Shown here: positions 1 through 5,214 of the stretch, piece after piece
Numbering within the stretch: the stretch's first letter is position 1
Layout of the letters: the number at the start of each line of letters is the position of its first letter
Program-made: the position numbers and the translations under genes
Assembly (NCBI GenBank): GCA_913776405.1
Contig: CAJYOV010000476.1
Coordinates: forward strand, 1-7,565
Length of the DNA stretch: 7,565 nt
From: Pseudobdellovibrionaceae bacterium
Lineage (GTDB): Bacteria > Bdellovibrionota > Bdellovibrionia > Bdellovibrionales > JAMPXM01
Reading direction: 5' to 3'
The notes under the pieces: model-generated
Told to the model about the DNA's origin: nothing
The model's database searches: none
What the model saw: the letters and a program-made list of their open reading frames with translations, nothing else

Positions 1-388
1 CTTGAGCGTTCCTGAGATGACTGTGTTGATCGGCGGCATGCGTGCTCTCGACGCAAACACAGGCGGCTCGAAAACGGGCGTTCTCACGAAGACACCAGGC
101 CGCTTGACGAATGACTTCTTCGTAAACCTTCTCGACATGTCGACAAAGTGGCAGAAGTCGAAAACAGACCCAGCTCTTTACGAAGGCGTTGATCGCAAGA
201 CAGGCGAGCTTCGTTGGACAGCATCGCCAATCGATCTAATCTTCGGTTCGCACTCTGAGTTGAGAGCGGTTTCTGAAGTTTACGGTTCAGAGAACGCGAA
301 ACAGAAATTCACTCAAGACTTCGTTCGCGCATGGAACAAAGTCATGATGCTCGATCGTTTCGACATCGCAAAGAACGGTAAGATCTAA
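1..388 (+). CDS. katG: Catalase-peroxidase KatG, C-terminal fragment (5' end outside window)
   Basis: The visible 128 residues are the end of a bifunctional haem catalase-peroxidase, which removes hydrogen peroxide in the cytoplasm or periplasm. The reading frame is open to the left edge, so the start and the whole haem-binding N-terminal domain lie outside. What is seen matches the tail of the haem-free C-terminal KatG domain: [14 protein letters not shown], then [10 protein letters not shown], an ELRWTAS-type segment, [15 protein letters not shown] and finally [15 protein letters not shown], in the conserved family order. KatG is normally about 720-740 residues, so only about one sixth is here. 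The TTG at position 2 is an internal Leu codon, not a start. The gene ends with TAA at 386-388 and is followed by an intrinsic terminator at 411-442. No promoter or regulator of katG is visible. The assignment rests on several long conserved blocks, so confidence is high. Confidence 0.95.
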   Translation, partial: LSVPEMTVLIGGMRALDANTGGSKTGVLTKTPGRLTNDFFVNLLDMSTKWQKSKTDPALYEGVDRKTGELRWTASPIDLIFGSHSELRAVSEVYGSENAKQKFTQDFVRAWNKVMMLDRFDIAKNGKI

Positions 389-401
389 CCGTCCGATGTT
401 C

Positions 402-1544
402 TTAGTCGAGAAGGCTCGCTGGCGACGGCGGGCCTTTTTTTTGGTCCGGTCGTTCTTTCGGTAGCGACAAGATGAAATGGGCGCCGCGATCAGCATCGGC
501 GACTTCGAGTGTACCGTTATGTGCTTCTGCGATTTTCATGCAGGTGTCTAAACCAAGACCTAATCCTAAAGCGCCGCTTTTCTCGCCTTCTCTGTGGAAG
601 GCTCTAAATATTTCTTCGCGGCTTTCAGGTGCTATGCCGATTCCGTTGTCGAAGATGTGAATCTCAATGAATTGATCTCGGATCTCGGAGTTGATTGTAA
701 CTAGAGGGGTCACAGATTGCTGAGAGAACTTAAGACTGTTCGCAACTAAGTTTTGAATCAGTTGGGAGATCGCGTTTCGATCGCCTACGAGTTTCGCATC
801 GTCGGCGCACACGATGCGCGCCGATTTTTGACTGATCTCAGTGAGCAGTGCAGTTTCAACTTCTTTCACGATCTCTTTAAGCGTGAAGACTGAATGATCG
901 AGAATGCCGTTGCGAATACGCGATCGTTGAAGAAGCGATTCAATCATCTTCAACGAGCGTTTCGCAATCAACAGTGCTTTTTCGTCGTAGACGGGCTCAT
1001 TCGACTTCTCTACCGCGATTTCGAGGAAGCCAACCAAAGTGGCGATCGGCGACCTCAAATCGTGGGCTGCGATAGCCACGAACTTATCGAGTTCGACGTT
1101 CAGCTCTTTCTGACTTTTCAAAGCCTTCTCGAGTCTGCTTTTGCGATCGTCCATAAACTGCTGACCTGCGGTCGCCATCGCTAAATCGAGAGAGCGGTGA
1201 ACAATTCGATGAGTCAGGCGATCGTCGACTCCATTCTCGAAAAAAAACGCGACGATGACACGCCTCAAAAGAGAGTATTCTTGCAGGACATCGTCGAGAT
1301 CGTAATCGTGGAGATCTGCTCTGGTCTCACCATGGACCTTACTCATGTCGACCTGATAGTCGGCATGCTCGTCATCGTGAGGCTCGTTTAACGTCTCGCA
1401 GAGAGCGTCGAGAAAATGGGGCAAGTGATCGTGCAAAGTGATCGTATGGTGCGTTCTTGCGGTCTCGATTTCAGAGCGAACACACCTTTCCCAGCGCTGG
1501 AAGATGGGCGTCAAATTCTGTCTTAAAAGGTCGCCTGATTTCAT
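402..1544 (-). CDS. Soluble sensor histidine kinase with RsbRD-like N-terminal domain
   Basis: This is a 380-residue cytoplasmic two-component kinase: ATP-dependent autophosphorylation on a histidine, then transfer to a response regulator. Residues 1-130 resemble the helical RsbRD N-terminal (RsbT co-antagonist) domain: LLRQNLTPIFQRW at the start, then EYSLLRRVIVAFF near 90-101. Residues 131-155 look like a helical linker. The HisKA H-box is AAHDLRSP with the phospho-acceptor His161. The HATPase domain shows an N-box (QNLVANSLKFS, Asn265/Asn269), a G1 box (DNGIGI, 299-304) and a G2 box (GLGLGL, 327-332). No transmembrane segment or signal peptide is visible, so the stimulus is probably intracellular. 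No response regulator is adjacent in the window, so it is an orphan kinase here. The start at 1544 is the natural beginning of the N-terminal domain, though its ribosome site is weak. The C-terminal tail after about residue 363 is low-complexity and is encoded by the katG terminator. Confidence 0.88.
   Translation of the reverse strand: MKSGDLLRQNLTPIFQRWERCVRSEIETARTHHTITLHDHLPHFLDALCETLNEPHDDEHADYQVDMSKVHGETRADLHDYDLDDVLQEYSLLRRVIVAFFFENGVDDRLTHRIVHRSLDLAMATAGQQFMDDRKSRLEKALKSQKELNVELDKFVAIAAHDLRSPIATLVGFLEIAVEKSNEPVYDEKALLIAKRSLKMIESLLQRSRIRNGILDHSVFTLKEIVKEVETALLTEISQKSARIVCADDAKLVGDRNAISQLIQNLVANSLKFSQQSVTPLVTINSEIRDQFIEIHIFDNGIGIAPESREEIFRAFHREGEKSGALGLGLGLDTCMKIAEAHNGTLEVADADRGAHFILSLPKERPDQKKGPPSPASLLD
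411..442 (+). terminator. Rho-independent terminator of katG
   Basis: The arm AGGCTCGC (412-419) pairs with GCGGGCCT (428-435) through eight base pairs including one G-U. The loop is 8 nt (420-427), and a run of eight T residues follows (435-442). It starts 23 bases after the katG stop. It also lies inside the last codons of the converging histidine kinase gene, where it encodes the Lys-Lys-Gly-Pro-Pro-rich tail of that protein. Confidence 0.85.
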
Positions 1545-1557
1545 CGGGCCTATTCTG

Positions 1558-1599
1558 CTAGAGCGTCTACAGAAAAGGCAATCGACCGAAGCGCTCTAG
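1558..1599. repeat. 8-bp perfect inverted repeat, 26-bp spacer
   Basis: CTAGAGCG at 1558-1565 is exactly reverse-complementary to CGCTCTAG at 1592-1599. It lies 14-55 bases upstream of the histidine kinase start, so it would sit around that gene's promoter. The wide spacer fits two half-operators better than a tight RNA hairpin. No T-run follows. The function is unknown. Confidence 0.45.
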
Positions 1600-1633
1600 T
1601 CTGGAGTGTGCGACAAATGGGCTCAGGTTTAAG

Positions 1634-1650
1634 GTGCCGATTGTCGGCAC
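1634..1650. promoter_or_regulatory. Perfect 17-bp palindrome, candidate operator or RNA hairpin
   Basis: GTGCCGA (1634-1640), TTG, TCGGCAC (1644-1650) form seven perfect base pairs around a 3-bp centre. The element is near the middle of the divergent region, 74 bases upstream of the DUF6172 start and 89 bases upstream of the kinase start. No T-tract follows on either strand, so it is not an intrinsic terminator. A homodimeric repressor or activator site is the simplest reading. A short stable hairpin in a 5' leader is the alternative. Confidence 0.5.
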
Positions 1651-1724
1651 AGCCCCTAGAATCGTTTCAAGTAGGGCGTAGGTTTCTCGAACTTGGTCGG
1701 TGAAATAGGCTACAAAGACAGCTC

Positions 1725-2018
1725 ATGAAAAAGACCTTTAGCCTCAGATCGAATGTTCATCGCCCAGACCGTGTGGTCGAATCCGTAAAAGCAGATATCA
1801 ACAAGTACGTCGCTCGCGAGCGTCGGAAGGCGCTACCTGACGGCGTTGATTACTGGGATTTCGACTGTAAGTGCGGCCCAGCTGCCGACGCCGCAGCGAA
1901 GATCAATGTGGCTGAATTCAGTAAGTCGATCGACCAAGTTGCGGCAACAGGTGCCGAGAGCGTCTACATCGAGATTCTTGCGAAGCCGGGCGTTCGCATG
2001 AAAAGACCAACTACTTAA
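1725..2018 (+). CDS. DUF6172-type conserved small protein
   Basis: This is a 97-residue protein of unknown biochemical function. From memory of the family, the MKKTF start, the VESVKADINKYVARERRK helix, the KALPDGVDYWDFDCKCG block (about 36-52) and the C-terminal VYIEILAKPGVR (about 80-91) match DUF6172, which is a compact single-domain family of about this length. It is basic around residues 28-36 and has two cysteines close together in the FDCKCG segment. No signal peptide or membrane segment is seen, so it should be cytoplasmic. The start is chosen from the conserved N-terminus, because the ribosome site before it is weak. It lies directly upstream of another small + strand gene and probably shares its transcript. 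The family name is recalled, not searched. That this is a real conserved gene is more certain than the label. Confidence 0.75.
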   Translation: MKKTFSLRSNVHRPDRVVESVKADINKYVARERRKALPDGVDYWDFDCKCGPAADAAAKINVAEFSKSIDQVAATGAESVYIEILAKPGVRMKRPTT

Positions 2019-2028
2019 AATGAAAAGC

Positions 2029-2040
2029 GAGGCTTCGATG
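2029..2040 (+). promoter_or_regulatory. Ribosome binding site that favours the 2038 start
   Basis: GAGG at 2029-2032 stands 5 bases before ATG 2038-2040. The in-frame ATG at 2020 has no purine-rich site before it, only the end of the preceding gene. Initiation at 2038 is therefore preferred. Confidence 0.55.
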
Positions 2041-2325
2041 CAAACCGTAAAAGCTGAAAGCGCTAAGTTGATCAAGGCGCACTTTCAAGAACTCAAAGAC
2101 ATGAACGATGAGCTCGGTGGCGTTCACATCGCGCGCCTGAACGGCACAGTCGCTGTCATGGGGATCGAAAACTCAGAGAAGAAAGTGATCTTTCAGACAG
2201 GCTTTGTGAGCGATGTCGAAGACAAACTTCTCGACGCTCAAATTCTGGTTCAAGACCTTCTTGAAGAAGAAGGCATCGAAGCACTTTCAGAATTCGATCT
2301 GAATCTCGCACTCGGCGAGAACTAA
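2038..2325 (+). CDS. Hypothetical small acidic protein
   Basis: I do not recognise this family. From the preferred ATG at 2038 it is 95 residues; an upstream in-frame ATG at 2020 would add six residues but lacks a ribosome site. The N-terminal part (MQTVKAESAKLIKAHFQEL) looks like an amphipathic helix. The middle (GGVHIARLNGTVAVMGI and KKVIFQTGF) looks like beta strands. The C-terminal third is strongly acidic and helical (LLDAQILVQDLLEEEGIEAL). There are no cysteines, no signal peptide and no membrane segment, so a small globular cytoplasmic alpha/beta protein is likely. It begins 19 bases after the DUF6172 stop and is followed by a probable terminator, so the two genes look like a two-gene operon. 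Good ribosome spacing and protein-like composition support a real gene. No function can be given. Confidence 0.7.
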   Translation: MQTVKAESAKLIKAHFQELKDMNDELGGVHIARLNGTVAVMGIENSEKKVIFQTGFVSDVEDKLLDAQILVQDLLEEEGIEALSEFDLNLALGEN

Positions 2326-2340
2326 GCGTCGAGCGTTTTT
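2309..2340 (+). terminator. Probable intrinsic terminator of the DUF6172 operon
   Basis: CTCGGCG (2311-2317) pairs with CGTCGAG (2327-2333) through seven pairs including one G-U. The loop is 9 nt and contains the TAA stop of the upstream gene. A C-G pair (2309/2335) beyond one mismatch, then five T residues (2336-2340), follow. It falls in the 13-bp gap between two converging genes and overlaps the end of the first. The T-run is short, so strength is uncertain. Confidence 0.5.
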
Positions 2341-3238
2341 AGACCCCGTAAATCTCTTTTGCGACTCGGTACGTGTTTGCGTACGCGCGAACACTCAGTT
2401 CAATCGGCTTTGCGTAGCCGCCACCTAGTGCCAGCGAGACGGGGATCTGTCTCGACTGCGCGAAGCTTAAAACAATCCGATCTCGTTCCATCAGACCTTC
2501 GAAGCTGAGATTCATTTTGCCAAGGGTGTCTTCTTTCAATGGGTCTACACCCATCTGATAAAAGATGAAGTCAGGCTCGAAGTTCGCGATTTCACTCATG
2601 CCGTCATTCAAGCGTTCGAGAAATTGGTCATCCGTTGCACCATCTGGAAGTGCAATGTCCAGATGAGATGGCACTTTCTTAAACGGATAATTCTTTTCTC
2701 CATGCATGCTGAAGACAAACACGTCTTCGTCGTCTCTTAAGATGCTTGAGTTGCCATTTCCCTGATGAACGTCGAGATCAATAATCGCGATTCGCCTAGC
2801 GAGCTTATGAAGGTGAAAGTATCTTGTTGCGACTGCGATGTCGTTAAAGACGCAGTAACCTTCGCCGCGATCGGCATGCGCGTGGTGTGTTCCGCCCGCA
2901 AGGTTGCCGGCGATCCCATTTCGTAATGCAGACTGTGCCGCCTCGAGTGCGCCGCCGACCGTCGCGCAGCTTCTCTCATAGAGGCTCGTGCTCCATGGAA
3001 ACCCGATTCGTTTGATGATCTCGATGCCGACGGACCCAGTTCTCATGGCCTCGATGTACTCGTCTGTATGTGCGAGACGCAAAAGTTCAACACTCGCAAG
3101 AGGGCTCGACTTCAGCTCCTCTTTTTCAAGAATACCTTCCGACAAGAGGTAGTCCCGGAGCATTCGGTACTTTTTCATCGGGAACCGGCTGTTTGCCGGC
3201 AGCTCGAGCGTGTAGTGATCTGAGAAGAAGACGTCCAT
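2339..3238 (-). CDS. Histone-deacetylase-like zinc amidohydrolase (HDAC superfamily)
   Basis: This 299-residue enzyme belongs to the arginase/deacetylase fold that hydrolyses acetyl-lysine, acetylpolyamine or related amides. All catalytic elements are visible. The His-His pair is in GGTHHAHADRGEGYCVFND (His118/His119). Zinc ligands Asp156 and His158 are in IDLDVHQGNG, and the third ligand Asp232 is in the MGVDPLKEDTLG segment. The transition-state Tyr275 is in LALGGGYAK. The DRGEGYCVFND and YQMGVDPL patterns resemble the compact class IV (HDAC11-like) bacterial members, whose length is also about 300. No signal peptide is seen, so it is cytoplasmic. The bacterial substrate cannot be told from sequence. 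It is transcribed alone, divergent from the HAD-cryptochrome operon across 89 bp and convergent with the DUF6172 operon. The start at 3238 gives a normal N-terminus (MDVFFSDHY), although its ribosome site is weak. Confidence 0.92.
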   Translation of the reverse strand: MDVFFSDHYTLELPANSRFPMKKYRMLRDYLLSEGILEKEELKSSPLASVELLRLAHTDEYIEAMRTGSVGIEIIKRIGFPWSTSLYERSCATVGGALEAAQSALRNGIAGNLAGGTHHAHADRGEGYCVFNDIAVATRYFHLHKLARRIAIIDLDVHQGNGNSSILRDDEDVFVFSMHGEKNYPFKKVPSHLDIALPDGATDDQFLERLNDGMSEIANFEPDFIFYQMGVDPLKEDTLGKMNLSFEGLMERDRIVLSFAQSRQIPVSLALGGGYAKPIELSVRAYANTYRVAKEIYGV

Positions 3239-3267
3239 TCGTTCAGTATCGAAGCGCCTCGATCAAT

Positions 3268-3292
3268 TTTCAAGACATGATGATTTCAAGAC
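3268..3292. repeat. Tandem 9-bp direct repeat in a divergent promoter region
   Basis: TTTCAAGAC occurs at 3268-3276 and again at 3284-3292, a 16-bp period. Both copies lie in the 89-bp gap between the deacetylase and the HAD-cryptochrome operon, just upstream of a candidate -10 at 3302-3307. That is where an activator or repressor with tandem half-sites would bind. The function is not shown. Confidence 0.45.
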
Positions 3293-3298
3293 CGAAGC

Positions 3299-3307
3299 TG
3301 CTAATAT
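3299..3307 (+). promoter_or_regulatory. Candidate extended -10 promoter of the HAD-cryptochrome operon
   Basis: TGC followed by TAATAT (3299-3307) resembles an extended -10 (TGn plus a TATAAT-like hexamer, four of six matches). It is 20 bases before the HAD start, which gives a short leader containing the ribosome site. No good -35 hexamer is seen. The direct repeat at 3268-3292 occupies that area, which would fit an activator-dependent promoter. Confidence 0.35.
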
Positions 3308-3327
3308 CAAGTGCGTAGAGGCGGGCT

Positions 3328-3909
3328 ATGAAAGAGATTAGAGCACTTGTTTTCGACTTGGACGGCACACTTGTAGATTCCAAGATCGATTTTGTTTCGA
3401 TGAAGAAGGCGTTAGGCCTAAAAGACGAAGATGATGTTTTAGAATATATTGAAACCTTAGCTCCCTCTGAGCGTGCTTTGGCCCTAGAGATCGTTCAGAG
3501 GCACGAAGAGGCCGGAGCGAAAGCAGCGAGCGTGATCGAAGGGGCGCTTGAGTTTTGTGAGAACGCACGCGCAGCAAAGCTCCCGATCGCGATCCTGACT
3601 CGCAATGCTCGGTCGATCGCGCAGTTATGCCTTCGTGAGCACGGCTTCAGTGTCGATCTAGTTGTTGCTCGTGAAGACTGCGCACCCAAGCCACTCCCTG
3701 ACGGCTTATTCAAGATCGCAAGGTCTTTCGATCTCGAACCGACGCAGCTCTATTTTGTGGGCGATTATCTCTACGATCTTCAAGCGGGTTTGGCTGCTGA
3801 CGTACGAACCGCGCTCTATCTACCGAACGAACCTGACTTCAGCACCGAAGGCGCCGATTTGGTTTTCAATCATTACGATCTTTTAAGAGGTCATCTGGCG
3901 ATTTGCTAG
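3328..3909 (+). CDS. HAD-superfamily phosphatase (phosphoglycolate-phosphatase-like)
   Basis: This 193-residue haloacid dehalogenase-type hydrolase is likely a magnesium-dependent phosphatase of a small phosphorylated metabolite in the cytoplasm. Motif I is VFDLDGTLVDS, with nucleophile Asp10 and acid/base Asp12. A small helical cap follows (about residues 19-75). Motif II is ILTRNAR with Thr91. Motif III is the Lys in APKPLPDG (Lys121). Motif IV is FVGDYLYD, with Asp146 and Asp150 for metal binding. Every catalytic residue is present. The length and the KPxPDG segment resemble Gph-like subfamily IA enzymes, but substrate cannot be assigned. AGAGG at 3317-3321 is spaced 6 bases from the ATG and supports the start. 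The stop codon TAG (3907-3909) forms part of the ribosome site of the next gene, only 9 bases away, so it is co-transcribed and probably translationally linked with the cryptochrome. Confidence 0.9.
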   Translation: MKEIRALVFDLDGTLVDSKIDFVSMKKALGLKDEDDVLEYIETLAPSERALALEIVQRHEEAGAKAASVIEGALEFCENARAAKLPIAILTRNARSIAQLCLREHGFSVDLVVAREDCAPKPLPDGLFKIARSFDLEPTQLYFVGDYLYDLQAGLAADVRTALYLPNEPDFSTEGADLVFNHYDLLRGHLAIC

Positions 3910-3912
3910 GAG
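3907..3912 (+). promoter_or_regulatory. Ribosome binding site overlapping the HAD stop codon
   Basis: TAGGAG at 3907-3912 includes the TAG stop of the HAD gene and supplies an AGGAG Shine-Dalgarno core 6 bases before the cryptochrome ATG (3919). This arrangement ties translation of the two genes together. Confidence 0.7.
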
Positions 3913-3918
3913 CGTAGC

Positions 3919-5214
3919 ATGAGTCGGCTTGTTTGGTTTCGCGATGACTTACGATTACACGATAACGAAATGTTGTCGGCTGCTGTGGAAGATACCTCGG
4001 AACCGATCGCTTTTGTCTACGTAATGGACGACAGCCTCTCGGCTTCGCCGGGCAGCAAACCCATCGCAAGTGGCACGCGCCGCGCTGAATTTCAAAAAGA
4101 GACCCTTCGAAGTCTCCGAAAAAGTTTGCTTGCACTCGGCGCTGATCTCTTGTGTGTACGCGGCGAAACCGTGGCGACAATCTTAAAATTATGCCGCGAT
4201 CTAGATGCAAAAAAAGTCTTCTACTCGCGATCCACCGCGCACAACGAGCGATTAGCTGAACTAGCAATCGAGAAAGGGCTTCAGGCTCTCGGCTGTAAAG
4301 CTCGCGCCTTTCAGACTCAGACGCTCATTTGCGATACGGATCTAACTTCATTCGATCCGTACGTTCTCAAAAGTTTCTCGAAGTTCAGAGATCGGGTCGA
4401 ACGAGATTGGCCAGTGAGAGAGCCCGTTCCGACACTTCACTCGATCGAAAATCCTATGGACGTCTCAGGTCTTTCGGACATTTCTCAAATTGAAATTGAA
4501 AAAACGGCACCCGATCATACTGAAGATCGCACAAACAGAGGCTTTAAATTCGAAGCGGGCGAGCCAGCGGCGCTCCAACGACTGGATTCTTTCATCTGGC
4601 AAACCGGCAGTCTTCTCAACTACCGTAAGACCCGTAACGGCCTGATTGAGTTCAACGATTCATCAAAACTTTCGCCCTATCTCGCAAATGGGTCCTTGTC
4701 GGCCCGCGCTGTCTTTCAGCAAGTAAGAAAGTTCGAGACCGATAGAGGCGCAAATGATTCGACACTTTGGTTTCTCTACGAATTGCTATGGCGAGACCAT
4801 TTTCGCTTTCAAGCTCAGTCTCGAGGGGCGGGCCTTTTTCTGGATCGAGCGTGTGAGACAACTCATTCGCCAGAGATAGAACAGGCAAATTTTCAGCTCT
4901 GGTGCGCCGGCCGCACAGCAAACGACTTCGTGAATGCGGCGATGATCGAGCTCGCAGAGACGGGTTGGTTGTCGAATCGGATGCGACAGGTTGCTGCAAG
5001 CTACTTGATCTTCGATCTAGGTGTCGACTGGCGTTGGGGTGCTGAATGGTATGAAGCGCAATTGATCGATTATGAGCCTGCAAGTAATTGGGGCAACTGG
5101 TCTTACATAGCAGGTGCAGGCTCGATGAATCGGCCGCACAGGTTCGATGTCGTTCAGCAAGAAGCGATGTACGACGCCGCTCGCAAGTACCAGAAAAATT
5201 GGCTCAGTCGTTGA
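3919..5214 (+). CDS. Cryptochrome DASH (CRY-DASH; cryptochrome/photolyase family)
   Basis: This 431-residue FAD blue-light protein belongs to a family that repairs pyrimidine dimers, mainly in single-stranded DNA, or acts as a light sensor. Residues 1 to about 135 form the antenna alpha/beta domain, beginning LVWFRDDLRLHDN. The FAD domain runs from about 214: YRKTRNGLIEF, SKLSPYLANGSLSAR (249-263), ELLWRDHFRF (288-297, with Glu288 and Trp291), NRMRQVAAS (353-361), DWRWGAEW (370-377) and NWGNWSYIAGAG (390-401). Gln357 and Tyr396 replace the Met345 and Trp384 of E. coli photolyase, which is typical of CRY-DASH. Asn390 matches the flavin-contacting Asn378. Trp371 and Trp394 match the middle and proximal triad tryptophans, but the distal one aligns with Pro318. 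The length is near the short end for the family. The gene is second in an operon with a HAD phosphatase, and its TGA abuts the stop of the converging oxidoreductase. Confidence 0.93.
   Translation: MSRLVWFRDDLRLHDNEMLSAAVEDTSEPIAFVYVMDDSLSASPGSKPIASGTRRAEFQKETLRSLRKSLLALGADLLCVRGETVATILKLCRDLDAKKVFYSRSTAHNERLAELAIEKGLQALGCKARAFQTQTLICDTDLTSFDPYVLKSFSKFRDRVERDWPVREPVPTLHSIENPMDVSGLSDISQIEIEKTAPDHTEDRTNRGFKFEAGEPAALQRLDSFIWQTGSLLNYRKTRNGLIEFNDSSKLSPYLANGSLSARAVFQQVRKFETDRGANDSTLWFLYELLWRDHFRFQAQSRGAGLFLDRACETTHSPEIEQANFQLWCAGRTANDFVNAAMIELAETGWLSNRMRQVAASYLIFDLGVDWRWGAEWYEAQLIDYEPASNWGNWSYIAGAGSMNRPHRFDVVQQEAMYDAARKYQKNWLSR

Larger units (their letters stand above)
1545..1724. promoter_or_regulatory. 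Divergent intergenic control region between histidine kinase and DUF6172 gene
   Basis: These 180 bases separate two divergently transcribed genes and must hold both promoters. No convincing -35/-10 pair stands out on either strand. Two symmetric elements are clear: an 8-bp inverted repeat (1558-1565 with 1592-1599) and a perfect 17-bp palindrome (1634-1650). No coding sequence was found in it. Confidence 0.5.

Noticed and set aside
375..392. Inverted repeat ACGGT...ACCGT near the katG stop as a terminator for the converging kinase
   Set aside because: Only five pairs hold before a mismatch, and the following minus-strand T-run is interrupted (TTCTTT). It is too weak to call.
894..1391. Two + strand open frames (894-1184 and 1197-1391) antisense to the histidine kinase
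   Set aside because: They lie wholly inside the kinase coding sequence, have no recognisable motifs and look like shadows of its codon usage.
2020..2037. ATG at 2020 as the start of the small acidic protein
   Set aside because: It has no ribosome site and begins two bases after the previous gene's stop codon (TAA at 2016-2018), while ATG 2038 has GAGG at good spacing.
4208..4215. A-runs of seven to eight bases in the cryptochrome, kinase and oxidoreductase genes as programmed frameshift sites
   Set aside because: All three proteins read continuously through these runs with normal family sequence, so there is no sign of a needed frameshift.
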